A DNA stretch of 9,105 nucleotides, from positions 1-9,105 of the forward strand of contig JAHFUF010000155.1 in the NCBI GenBank assembly GCA_023265235.1, read 5' to 3'. The translations under genes and the position numbers were made by a program. This document shows, in pieces, positions 1-6,360 of this stretch (position 1 is its first letter; the number at the start of each line of letters is the position of its first letter). Source of the stretch: Blastocatellia bacterium. Its GTDB lineage: Bacteria > Acidobacteriota > Blastocatellia > Chloracidobacteriales > JADJPF01. The notes beneath the pieces are model-generated. The model saw only the letters and a list, made by a program, of their open reading frames with translations. It made no database searches and had not been told where the DNA came from.

Positions 1-338
1 ATATTAGAAAGCACTGCAACAGGCCCACGCTGTTCTGCACGTAGTTGTTTAATGACCTTTACTCGATTTTCTACTAAAGTAATTTGTTTTTGCAATTTAT
101 CTGCATCTTCTTTTAATTTCGCCAGTTCAGCTGCTACTTTTTGTTCATTAGCTAGGTCTTCTTTTACTCGTTTGTTTTCTAGGTCTGTAACATACCAGCT
201 ATAAACAAGCCAAGAAACAACCCCTAACACTACCACTGATACCATTACAATAAGTTGGCCAGTTTGGGCACTAATAGAACTAGCCTTTGAACCAGTAGAT
301 TCTGATGTAGCTTGTTGTAATAAATTTATTTTTGGCAT
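1..338 (-). CDS. pilN: PilN, type IV pilus assembly-platform protein (3' end outside window)
   Basis: This is an inner-membrane bitopic protein. Its cytoplasmic N-terminal tail binds PilM and its periplasmic part pairs with PilO to align the pilus motor with the secretin. The first 112 codons are visible. The tail starts MPKINLLQQ, matching the INL(L) PilM-binding motif of PilN. It is followed by a Ser/Ala-rich linker, a single hydrophobic helix at about residues 29-49, a charged Lys/Glu-rich coiled coil at about 51-95, and the beginning of the globular part (LRAEQRGPVAVL, residues 99-110). The ATG lies 3 bases after the pilM stop, and GGAG at the end of pilM supplies the ribosome binding site, so the two are translationally linked. 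The gene is cut by the left window edge; pilO and pilP/Q would be expected next. The assignment rests on motif, topology and its position after pilM. Confidence 0.9.
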   Translation of the reverse strand, partial: MPKINLLQQATSESTGSKASSISAQTGQLIVMVSVVVLGVVSWLVYSWYVTDLENKRVKEDLANEQKVAAELAKLKEDADKLQKQITLVENRVKVIKQLRAEQRGPVAVLSN

Positions 339-341
339 AAT

Positions 342-1406
342 TTAATCTCCACTTCTGAGAGCTAACCCAATAGCAACTGCCATATTGGGGGAAAGCTCAC
401 GAATATAGCCTTCGTCAAAATTTTTGGTGTTATATTTAATTGTTCGGAAGGAATCAAACTTTTCTACTGGTACTCCAAAACGCTCTGCTAGGTAAGAAGT
501 TAGACTCGGTACTTTAGAACTACCACCAGAAATCAACATACGATCAACTTTGCTAGAATCAGACATTGAGCTAGTGGCACGAAAGAAATCTAGGGTTTTT
601 TGTACTTCTAAAGCTAAAATCTCTGAAACAGATTGAATCAAAGGCTGAGCATCATCTGGTTTAACCCCAGATTCTGTTGGCATTCCTTTTTTAAGGTTTT
701 CTGCTTCATCAAAAGTTAGGTTTAGTTCTTTTTGCAGTAGATCAGTGTATTGATTGCCTCCAACAGAAATATCGCGTGTGAAAATAGACTGCGCACCACG
801 TACCACATTAATGTTCATTACACTGGCGCCTATATCTAGGAGTGCTACTGTGGTAGTAGGTTGGGGCTTATAATTAACTTCATAACAAGTTTGAATAGCG
901 AAAGAATCAACATCAACAAAATTAAGCTGTTTACCTGATTGATTAATAACCTGTGTATATTGAGCAATTTTATCTTTTTTACAAGCTACTAACAAAACAT
1001 CCATTCCATTGCCTGAAGCATCATTACCGAGGATTTCATAGCTAAGGTTTACTTCATCTAAGGCAAAAGGAATATATTGTTCTGCTTCCCAGTGAATTTG
1101 CTCACCAAGTTCTTCTGGACTCATAGTTGGTAGGTTTATTTTTTTGACAATTACAGAATGGCCTGAGACAGAAGTACCAACTAAATTGGTTTTAATGTTT
1201 TGTTCTTGGAATATCCTATTAATCACATCAGAGACGTGATTTAAATCAATAATATGACCATCTACAATTGTGTCAGATAGTAATTGTACATGGCCTATAC
1301 TTACTAATTCATAATTACCTCGGGCACCTTTGAGTTCTACGGCTTTTACTGCGCTAGAGCCGATGTCTAATCCTACAACACTCTTTTTACTGCTAAACCA
1401 GCCCAT
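342..1406 (-). CDS. pilM: PilM, actin-like cytoplasmic ATPase of the type IV pilus
   Basis: PilM is an FtsA/actin-fold protein that binds ATP and the N-terminal tail of PilN on the cytoplasmic side. It couples the pilus motor to the PilN/PilO platform. At 354 residues it is typical family length. It has the phosphate-1 loop VGLDIGSSAVKAVEL (11-25), the 1C-like segment NLPTMSPEELGEQIHWEAEQYIP (91-113, conserved in PilM), the phosphate-2 loop ALLDIGASVMNINV (188-201), the adenosine motif MLISGGSSKVPSL (290-302) and the C-terminal SPNMAVAIGLALR (339-351). I chose the ATG at 1406 because GAGG sits 9 bases before it. A GTG five codons upstream (1421) overlaps that same Shine-Dalgarno sequence and would add only MRITI. 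It is the first gene of a pilMN operon preceded by a GEMM-I riboswitch at 1660-1759, which implies control by a cyclic dinucleotide. Confidence 0.96.
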   Translation of the reverse strand: MGWFSSKKSVVGLDIGSSAVKAVELKGARGNYELVSIGHVQLLSDTIVDGHIIDLNHVSDVINRIFQEQNIKTNLVGTSVSGHSVIVKKINLPTMSPEELGEQIHWEAEQYIPFALDEVNLSYEILGNDASGNGMDVLLVACKKDKIAQYTQVINQSGKQLNFVDVDSFAIQTCYEVNYKPQPTTTVALLDIGASVMNINVVRGAQSIFTRDISVGGNQYTDLLQKELNLTFDEAENLKKGMPTESGVKPDDAQPLIQSVSEILALEVQKTLDFFRATSSMSDSSKVDRMLISGGSSKVPSLTSYLAERFGVPVEKFDSFRTIKYNTKNFDEGYIRELSPNMAVAIGLALRSGD

Positions 1407-1415
1407 AATAGTTAT

Positions 1416-1419
1416 CCTC
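1416..1419 (-). promoter_or_regulatory. pilM ribosome binding site
   Basis: GAGG lies 9 bases before the ATG at 1406. It overlaps the alternative GTG start at 1421-1419, which argues that the ATG is the real start. Leader structures that expose or hide this stretch would be one way for the upstream riboswitch to act on translation. Confidence 0.6.
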
Positions 1420-1492
1420 ACTACTTAGCTTAAGATTTTCTTACCCAAGATCTATTGCGGGTTCAACGGCTGTTACTTGAGGAAATACACTG

Positions 1493-1521
1493 AAAAAATA
1501 CACTTTTGGCAAAAGCCAAAA
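1493..1521 (-). terminator. possible intrinsic terminator or attenuator hairpin in the pilM leader
   Basis: On the minus strand TTTTGGC (1521-1515) pairs perfectly with GCCAAAA (1510-1504) around a TTTT loop. After GTG and two further bases it is followed by a six-T run (1498-1493). The stem is short and has only three G-C pairs, and the T run starts several bases after it, so it would be weak. It lies between the riboswitch and pilM, so it could be an attenuation point, or merely a hairpin that sets the distance to the start codon. Confidence 0.35.
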
Positions 1522-1564
1522 TCTAATAGTTTAGAAAGTACTCCTCAAGCTATTAGCACACTGG

Positions 1565-1653
1565 AAAAAAAACTAAATTGTATCGCTTAATTGTTTAATG
1601 ACAACCTTTTGATAATTATTGTTGATGAAAGACTTAGGTCGCCATTAAGGTTG
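1565..1653 (-). promoter_or_regulatory. candidate expression platform of the pilM riboswitch
   Basis: Immediately after the aptamer, CAACCTT (1653-1647) can pair with AAGGTTG (1608-1602). The same AAAGGTT (1609-1603) is also complementary to the 5' strand of aptamer helix P1 (AACCTTT, 1760-1754). In addition, the P1 3' strand AAGGT (1664-1660) can pair with ACCTT (1651-1647). The stretch ends in a weak A/T hairpin (1596-1570) running into eight Ts (1572-1565). Strand exchange of this kind is how many riboswitches link ligand binding to termination. The pairings are read directly; that they act as a switch is inference. Confidence 0.4.
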
Positions 1654-1659
1654 ATTAAT

Positions 1660-1759
1660 ACCTTTGCTGGAGGCCCGGCGGACATTGATTACCCAGAATC
1701 TTTAGTCCCGTAGCTCTGCGTCTTTCGGTTTCCCGAAATTTGCTTTGAGCAGTAAAGGT
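1660..1759 (-). promoter_or_regulatory. GEMM-I (cyclic-di-GMP-I / 3',3'-cGAMP) riboswitch aptamer upstream of pilM
   Basis: Read 5' to 3' on the minus strand, P1 is ACCTTT (1759-1754) with AAAGGT (1665-1660), extended by GCT (1750-1748) with AGC (1668-1666) after a three-base bulge. P2 is AGCAAA, then a perfect TTTCGG/CCGAAA stem with a GAAA tetraloop (1738-1723), then GACGCAGAGCT (1722-1712). Next come ACGGGACTAAA (1711-1701) and P3, with GGAC (1708-1705) paired to GTCC (1683-1680) and GATT/AATC closing a CTGGGT loop, separated by a TAAA/AAT internal loop like a tetraloop receptor. GCCGGGCCTCC follows. These segments follow the known order and spacing of Vibrio Vc2 and Geobacter GEMM-I RNAs. 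The ligand-contact positions equivalent to Vc2 A47 (A1717) and C92 (C1670) are present. The G20 equivalent is A1744, as in cGAMP-selective GEMM-Ib RNAs, so the ligand could be c-di-GMP or 3',3'-cGAMP. Confidence 0.88.
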
Positions 1760-1763
1760 TTCT

Positions 1764-1806
1764 ACTCCAAGTTTTTCATAGATTTACCATTGTTACACCT
1801 TGGAGT
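1764..1806. repeat. 8-bp inverted repeat around the putative pilM promoter -10
   Basis: On the minus strand ACTCCAAG (1806-1799) and CTTGGAGT (1771-1764) are perfect inverted arms 27 bases apart. The upstream arm overlaps the end of the putative -35 element and the downstream arm covers the expected transcription start. This could be an operator for a dimeric regulator that bridges the -10 element, or, if transcription starts farther upstream, a hairpin ahead of the aptamer. No regulator can be named from sequence. Confidence 0.4.
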
Positions 1807-1809
1807 CAA
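1781..1809 (-). promoter_or_regulatory. possible promoter of the riboswitch-pilMN transcript
   Basis: TTGACT (1809-1804) is a near-consensus -35 element. A 17-base spacer separates it from TAAATC (1786-1781), a poor -10 element. Transcription would start around 1774, about 15 bases before riboswitch helix P1, which is the geometry expected for a leader RNA. The weak -10 and the AT-rich surroundings keep confidence moderate. An alternative sigma factor promoter is not excluded. Confidence 0.4.
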
Positions 1810-2009
1810 CAACTTTTTTCTATTATCAACAACGCAAACTAGCCTTGTTTTAGACAAAGACAGCTAAAACAGAGTATCCCAACAATTTACTTAATAATCT
1901 AGTCTAGCAACATTTTTCCGGAAACAGAATCTTTTGTTAATTAAATATTTATATATTTTAAACTTCTTTTTATAAGCTTTCCAATATATTTTTCATAATA
2001 ACAAAAAAT

Positions 2010-2810
2010 TTAATCCCTTTTTTTATACTGTTCAGGAGCATTGGACTTTAATAAAACGCTTCTAGCCGGAATACCTACGTTAACATGATAGGGTTTAACA
2101 TCACGTGTTGCTAGTCCCATCGCTCCAACCATCCCATTTTCACCTACTGTTATACCTGCTAAGACAGTAGAGTGATAGGTTAACCTTACATTGTCATGAA
2201 TTACTGTTGGTTTGCAAGAAATATCATGAATATCTGTCACACTATGAGAATGTGAATATAGGTTAGCATAGTCAGAAATACTAACATTACTACCAATAAT
2301 TATTTCACCACGATCGTCTAACAAAACATTTCTATGTATTACTACATTATCGCCAATGGTTAGATTATAGCCAAAACTCCATTCTACAAAGTGAAAGCAC
2401 TTAAAGTTTTTTCCTACTTTACGGAAAATATATGGAGCAAGCATTCGGCGAAACTTAAACGCTAATAATAAATTTCCTCCTAATGGAGAACGATCAAACA
2501 TTTGCCATAGCCATATCAAAGGTTTAAGAGGCGCATATTTTTCAATGTCTAGATCTGTGTAATATTCTGGTTCCATAGTTACATTACGTGGATCAAGCGT
2601 AGCTATTAATGCACGAGCAGCAATAGGGTATTTATGACTATAAAAGTTTTTTATATTAGGTCTTTGCCCAAAGTACATTTCATAAAGAATATCACGAACT
2701 ACATCATTACGATCTAGATTAGAATCATTTATTTTTTCTTCTAAACGTGCGAGGAAATCATCAAAAATAGTCTCAGCCGTCTCACTGGCCTGTAGATTTC
2801 TATATGGCAT
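2010..2810 (-). CDS. left-handed beta-helix (hexapeptide-repeat) acyltransferase, acetyltransferase-like
   Basis: This is a 266-residue protein probably moving an acetyl or other acyl group from acyl-CoA to a hydroxyl on a sugar or similar acceptor. The N-terminal 130 residues are mostly helical and charged and resemble nothing I can name. From about 149 to 250 there are hexapeptide turns (LTIGDNVVI, EIIIGSNVSISDYANLYSH, TVIHDNVRL, VLAGITVGENGMVGA), a His-bearing loop SHSHSVTD (186-193) likely to carry the catalytic histidine, and the closing VGIPARSVL (245-253). This is the WbbJ/maltose-acetyltransferase type of fold. No signal peptide or membrane helix is apparent. The ATG at 2810 has only a weak AAAGG 13 bases upstream, but no better start is seen. 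It stands alone between mutS and the pilM leader, so context does not reveal the substrate; surface polysaccharide or glycolipid modification is a guess. Confidence 0.85.
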   Translation of the reverse strand: MPYRNLQASETAETIFDDFLARLEEKINDSNLDRNDVVRDILYEMYFGQRPNIKNFYSHKYPIAARALIATLDPRNVTMEPEYYTDLDIEKYAPLKPLIWLWQMFDRSPLGGNLLLAFKFRRMLAPYIFRKVGKNFKCFHFVEWSFGYNLTIGDNVVIHRNVLLDDRGEIIIGSNVSISDYANLYSHSHSVTDIHDISCKPTVIHDNVRLTYHSTVLAGITVGENGMVGAMGLATRDVKPYHVNVGIPARSVLLKSNAPEQYKKRD

Positions 2811-3037
2811 GAAAATAAAAAGCCTTTCTTATGCGGAGTTCAACATTTATTAGGAATTAAGTTTTTATTAAAGGAGCTATTTTAGGGATTTAAGTTTTCT
2901 TATAGTTGATATCATATGCTTAAACACTATAACAACCCAAGTTAAACCAGCAGAAAAGTTTTACTGCTCTTGACAGGTTTAAGCTAACACAGGACTTAAT
3001 TTTAGGCTTATTGGCAGTATTACATAGTTTGTTTAAG

Positions 3038-5662
3038 TTATAATAACCGTTGTTTAAGATCACATAGTTGTTCTAGAGCTTGTTGAGGAGAGAGTTTTTC
3101 CAGTTGTATTTCTCTTAGTACCTGTAAAACATTCTCATTAGCCAGATCAAAGAGGCTAGGCTGTTGTTTCCAACCACTTCCACGAGAAGGTAAATGTTGT
3201 GCTAATTTAGGTTTGCCAGTAACATCTAGTTCATTTGCTTCTAGGTTATTAAGAATTTCCCTAGCTCTTTCAATTACAGTGCTTGGTAGACCAGCAAGCC
3301 GTGCCACTTCAATACCATAAGATTTGCTTGTTGAGCCTTCGACTAACTTTCTAAGAAAAATAATTTGTCCCCCCTGTTCTTTAAGTGCCATTTGGAAATT
3401 TCTTACCCCTGGTAGTAATTTTGCTAGCTCTGTCATTTCGTGATAATGAGTAGCAAAAATGGTTTTAGCCGAATGTTTAGCGTTGTCGTGTAAATATTCT
3501 GCAATTGCCCAAGCTAAGGATAAACCATCAAAAGTGGCTGTTCCTCGCCCTATTTCATCTAATAAAATTAAACTACGAGCAGTGGCAGAGTTAAGAATAT
3601 TGGCTGTTTCAGTCATTTCCACCATAAATGTTGAACGTCCACGTGCTAGGTTGTCAGAAGCCCCAACTCTAGTAAATATACGGTCAACTATCGCCATGTT
3701 TGCTTCTTGAGCAGGAACAAATGATCCAATTTGTGCCATAATCGAAATCAACGCTGTTTGGCGTAAATAAACAGATTTTCCACCCATGTTAGGCCCAGTA
3801 ATTATCAACAAACGATGCGTAGTATTATTTATATAAAGATCATTTGGAATAAACCGCTCTCCTTGGGTTTCTACTACTGGATGGCGGGAAGCCTGCAAAA
3901 CCATCTCGTCCCCTTCATGCAAGGTTGGACGACAGTAATTTCTTTTAGCTGCTACTTCAGCAAAATTAAAAAGTAGGTCAACTATTGCTAAAATATGAGC
4001 AGTTCGTTGTATTCGAGAGGTTTCATTTGCAATTTGGTGGCGTAGTTGTTGAAAGAGTTCTTGTTCTATCCTTAAAATTTCTTCTTCTGCTCCTAAAACT
4101 TTGGCTTCTAGGTCTTTTAATTCTGGCGTGGTAAAGCGTTCTGCTCCTACTAGGGTTTGTTTTCTCTCATACTCACTTGGTACAAGTCTTAGGTTTGATT
4201 TACTAATCTCAATAAAATAGCCAAACACGTTGTTAAAACGTACTTTTAAGGAGCTAATACTCGTTCGACTACGTTCACGTATCTCTATACTAGCAATTAT
4301 TCCTTGAGCATTTTGTCTAATAGATCTAAGTTCATCAAGCTCACTGTGAAACCCTATTCTAATCGCTCCTCCTTCATTAAGGTTTGCTGGAGGGTCATCA
4401 ACAATCGCGTTGCTAATTAATTCTCTTAGGTCGCCTAATTCGTCTAGGTCATCGCGTAAAACTTCTAGCAAAGAAGAAGTAGCCTCTAAAAGTATTTCTT
4501 TGACTTGTGGGACAATATCGGCACTATTTTTTAATGAAAGTAGGTCACGAGGGCTAGCATTACCTAAAGAAATACGCCCTAAAAGCCTTTCTAAATCCTG
4601 GATTTTACTTAATTCTTGACGTATACGATCACGCATAATCGTATTGCGGCGTACTTCTGCTACGGCATCTAGCCTAGTGTTAAGTTCTCCTAGTTTTATT
4701 GAAGGACGTAACAGCCATTGTTTTAAGAGTCTTGCTCCCATGCTGGTTTGTGTTTGGTCTAGTACTGAGAGTAGTGTACTTTTACGGCCTTCTATGGACT
4801 CAACAAGCTCTAGATTACGTATAGTCGCGCTATCGAGTGACAGAAAATCAGCAGGCTCAAAGTAGTTAACACTAGTAATATGTGTTGCTACATCGCGTTG
4901 AGTTTCTCGTACATAGTTTAGGATTGCTCCAGCAGCACAAATGGCTGTATGTTTTTTTTGTAAGCCAAAACCATCTAAAGAAGCAACCTTAAAGTGGCTA
5001 GAAAGCAGTTCATAAGCGCGATCATATTCAAATTGCCAGTCTTCTAAAGGTGTAGTAACTGCACCAGCAAAAAGCGATGGAGTAGTGTTATTAGTAGTAT
5101 TTAGGCCAAATAAAAATGAAAGAGATTGAGGATAAAGAATTTCTTTTGGTGCAAAGCTTTCTATTTCATCAACTAAATTGTTCCAAGCTTCATTTCCAAT
5201 GGGTTGTGTAACAATAAATTCTCCTGTAGAAACATCAACAAAAGCAACAGCTAGGTTGTCTTTTTCTCCAGCAATTGCAGCTAGGTAACAATTGTCTCGT
5301 CCTTCAAGGAGTTGAGTATCTATTGCTGTCCCAGGAGTGATAATACGAACAACTTCTCTTTTAACTAATTTTATATTTTTTCCAGCAGCTTCTACTTGAT
5401 CACAAATAGCTACACGATAGCCTTTACGCACTAGTTTAGCCACATAACCACTAGTTGCATGGTAGGGGACACCGCACATTGGCACAGGTGTACCCTTTTC
5501 CTTATTTCTTGCTGTTAGAGTTATTTCTAATTCGCGAGCACCTATAACCGCGTCTTCATAGAACATTTCATAAAAATCCCCTAGGCGAAAAAACAATAAT
5601 GTGCCTGGATATTGACGTTTGATTTCGTGGTACTGTCGCAACATTGGTGTGGAATTATCCAT
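3038..5662 (-). CDS. mutS: MutS, DNA mismatch-recognition ATPase
   Basis: MutS recognises mispaired and looped-out bases and, with ATP, recruits MutL to start strand-specific repair. At 874 residues it is full length. It begins with TPMLRQYHEIK, then the mismatch-binding GDFYE (28-32; Phe30 and Glu32 are the wedge residues). Connector, lever and clamp domains follow to about 570. The ATPase has Walker A GPNMGGKS (623-630), the dimer signature STFMVEMTE (677-685), Walker B LILLDEIGRGT (698-708) and the His-switch ATHYHE (737-742). Near the C-terminus QPSLF (834-838) fits a beta-clamp binding motif. The last 30 residues (LSPQQALEQLCDLKQRL) match the MutS tetramerisation helix-turn-helix. These domains mark it as MutS1 rather than MutS2. 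The ATG at 5662 follows AAGGAAGG by 10 bases. No mutL is visible in the window. Confidence 0.98.
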   Translation of the reverse strand: MDNSTPMLRQYHEIKRQYPGTLLFFRLGDFYEMFYEDAVIGARELEITLTARNKEKGTPVPMCGVPYHATSGYVAKLVRKGYRVAICDQVEAAGKNIKLVKREVVRIITPGTAIDTQLLEGRDNCYLAAIAGEKDNLAVAFVDVSTGEFIVTQPIGNEAWNNLVDEIESFAPKEILYPQSLSFLFGLNTTNNTTPSLFAGAVTTPLEDWQFEYDRAYELLSSHFKVASLDGFGLQKKHTAICAAGAILNYVRETQRDVATHITSVNYFEPADFLSLDSATIRNLELVESIEGRKSTLLSVLDQTQTSMGARLLKQWLLRPSIKLGELNTRLDAVAEVRRNTIMRDRIRQELSKIQDLERLLGRISLGNASPRDLLSLKNSADIVPQVKEILLEATSSLLEVLRDDLDELGDLRELISNAIVDDPPANLNEGGAIRIGFHSELDELRSIRQNAQGIIASIEIRERSRTSISSLKVRFNNVFGYFIEISKSNLRLVPSEYERKQTLVGAERFTTPELKDLEAKVLGAEEEILRIEQELFQQLRHQIANETSRIQRTAHILAIVDLLFNFAEVAAKRNYCRPTLHEGDEMVLQASRHPVVETQGERFIPNDLYINNTTHRLLIITGPNMGGKSVYLRQTALISIMAQIGSFVPAQEANMAIVDRIFTRVGASDNLARGRSTFMVEMTETANILNSATARSLILLDEIGRGTATFDGLSLAWAIAEYLHDNAKHSAKTIFATHYHEMTELAKLLPGVRNFQMALKEQGGQIIFLRKLVEGSTSKSYGIEVARLAGLPSTVIERAREILNNLEANELDVTGKPKLAQHLPSRGSGWKQQPSLFDLANENVLQVLREIQLEKLSPQQALEQLCDLKQRLL

Positions 5663-5904
5663 GCCTAAAATACCTTCCTTAAAGTTTTAGAAATTTTAAG
5701 AATATAGTTGGAAATAGATGCATTTTGTAGAGGTTATAGCGAAGAAAAATTTAAGAATTAAGTTTGGTTGGTAGAAAATAGCAATCCTAATACCCAAAAC
5801 CCAGCTAAAGAAACCAAGAATAACACTTTATAGTATCTTGGCTTCTAAACTAGATTAAATAGTCTGTAATAGATAGTTTAGCGACAATCCAATCCACAAA
5901 AATA

Positions 5905-6114
5905 CTAAATCTTAGTAATACTAATATCTTCCATGCTTTCTTTTGGCTTAGTTATAAACCAAGCCCCACCACATACCATTGCTAGTACCAAACAAGCAAT
6001 AGAACCTACCAAATAACCAAAACCAGAGTCTATATCTACTCTAGTATATCTAGAGAATAGAAAAAGTGCTCCAACCGCTAAAACGATTGCTCCAACAAGT
6101 AAAGCCGGTCTCAT
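5905..6114 (-). CDS. small two-helix membrane protein of unknown function
   Basis: I do not recognise this 69-residue protein. It has two hydrophobic segments, about residues 4-20 (LVGAIVLAVGALFLF region) and 33-54 (GYLVGSIACLVLAMVCGGAWF). A short polar loop with SRYTRVDIDS lies between them, and a charged tail KPKESMEDISITKI follows. It is predicted as an inner-membrane hairpin; the positive-inside rule is not decisive. A strong GAGGG lies 7 bases before the ATG at 6114, which makes it a credible gene despite its size. It lies alone between ligA and mutS with spacers of about 240 bp on each side, so it probably has its own promoter. Three tandem 11-bp repeats lie about 100 bp upstream. No link to DNA repair is visible in the protein itself. 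Confidence 0.72.
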   Translation of the reverse strand: MRPALLVGAIVLAVGALFLFSRYTRVDIDSGFGYLVGSIACLVLAMVCGGAWFITKPKESMEDISITKI

Positions 6115-6215
6115 GGCAATTCCCTCACATTAATAGAAATTAAGATTTAACTTCTAGTTACCTTCAACCGCCTGGCAACTACCAAGCAAGCCTAATGTTT
6201 TGAGTAGTTACACCC

Positions 6216-6248
6216 TTAATTAAGAGTTAATTAAGAATTAACTAAGAG
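6216..6248. repeat. three tandem 11-bp AT-rich repeats
   Basis: On the plus strand TTAATTAAGAG, TTAATTAAGAA and TTAACTAAGAG follow one another without gaps; each later copy differs from the first by one base. The period is close to one helical turn, so the copies present the same face of the DNA. They lie 102 bp upstream of the small membrane protein gene and 112 bp beyond the ligA stop. They could be a cooperative binding site or an AT-rich upstream promoter element; chance in AT-rich sequence is also possible. Confidence 0.6.
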
Positions 6249-6360
6249 TTTTAGTTGTAATGTTAGTTTTAAAAATTGTTTGCGGTAAAACCCCTAGATT
6301 ATGGCATAAAATTTTTTAGAAAAGAAGCTCTTTTTCTCGCCTTATTCCTAGGATTTGCTA

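Larger units (their letters stand above)
1407..2009 (-). other. 603-bp leader and intergenic region between the acyltransferase gene and pilM
   Basis: No credible coding frame was found. From the acyltransferase end the region holds a very AT-rich stretch (about 1925-2009) without a convincing terminator, then a 10-bp palindrome TTTCCGGAAA (1915-1924). After that come a promoter-like pair (1781-1809) set among inverted-repeat arms (1764-1806), the GEMM-I aptamer (1660-1759), a possible expression platform (1565-1653) with a T8 tract, two overlapping alternative hairpins (1476-1556) and a terminator-like hairpin (1493-1521). The pilM Shine-Dalgarno sequence closes the region. The parts are listed separately. 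Confidence 0.8.

Noticed and set aside
1407..1421. A GTG start for PilM five codons upstream of the chosen ATG
   Set aside because: The GTG overlaps the GAGG that would be the ribosome binding site, and PilM proteins normally begin close to the GxFxxKK segment.
1915..1924. Palindrome TTTCCGGAAA between the acyltransferase gene and the pilM leader
   Set aside because: A single 10-bp palindrome with no T run after it and no second copy is too little to call a terminator or operator.
2949..2968. Hairpin AGCAG/CTGCT downstream of mutS as a terminator
   Set aside because: The stem is only five pairs before a mismatch and there is no T run after it on either strand.
3459..4865. Plus-strand open frames within mutS (3459-3710, 4410-4619, 4644-4865)
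   Set aside because: They lie opposite a highly conserved MutS reading frame, have no recognisable domains, and their composition is that of the mutS complement.
5758..5844. A 28-codon open frame on the minus strand encoding a hydrophobic stretch (FLVSLAGFWVLGLLF) between the small membrane gene and mutS
   Set aside because: It is bounded by a stop on its 5' side with no ATG, the only alternative start (GTG, 5826) has no ribosome binding site, and it is too short to tell from chance. It might be a remnant of a small membrane gene.
6318..6337. AGAAAA/TTTTCT hairpin after ligA as a terminator
   Set aside because: The stem is almost all A-T and the bases that follow on the ligA strand are As before Ts, not a clean U tract.
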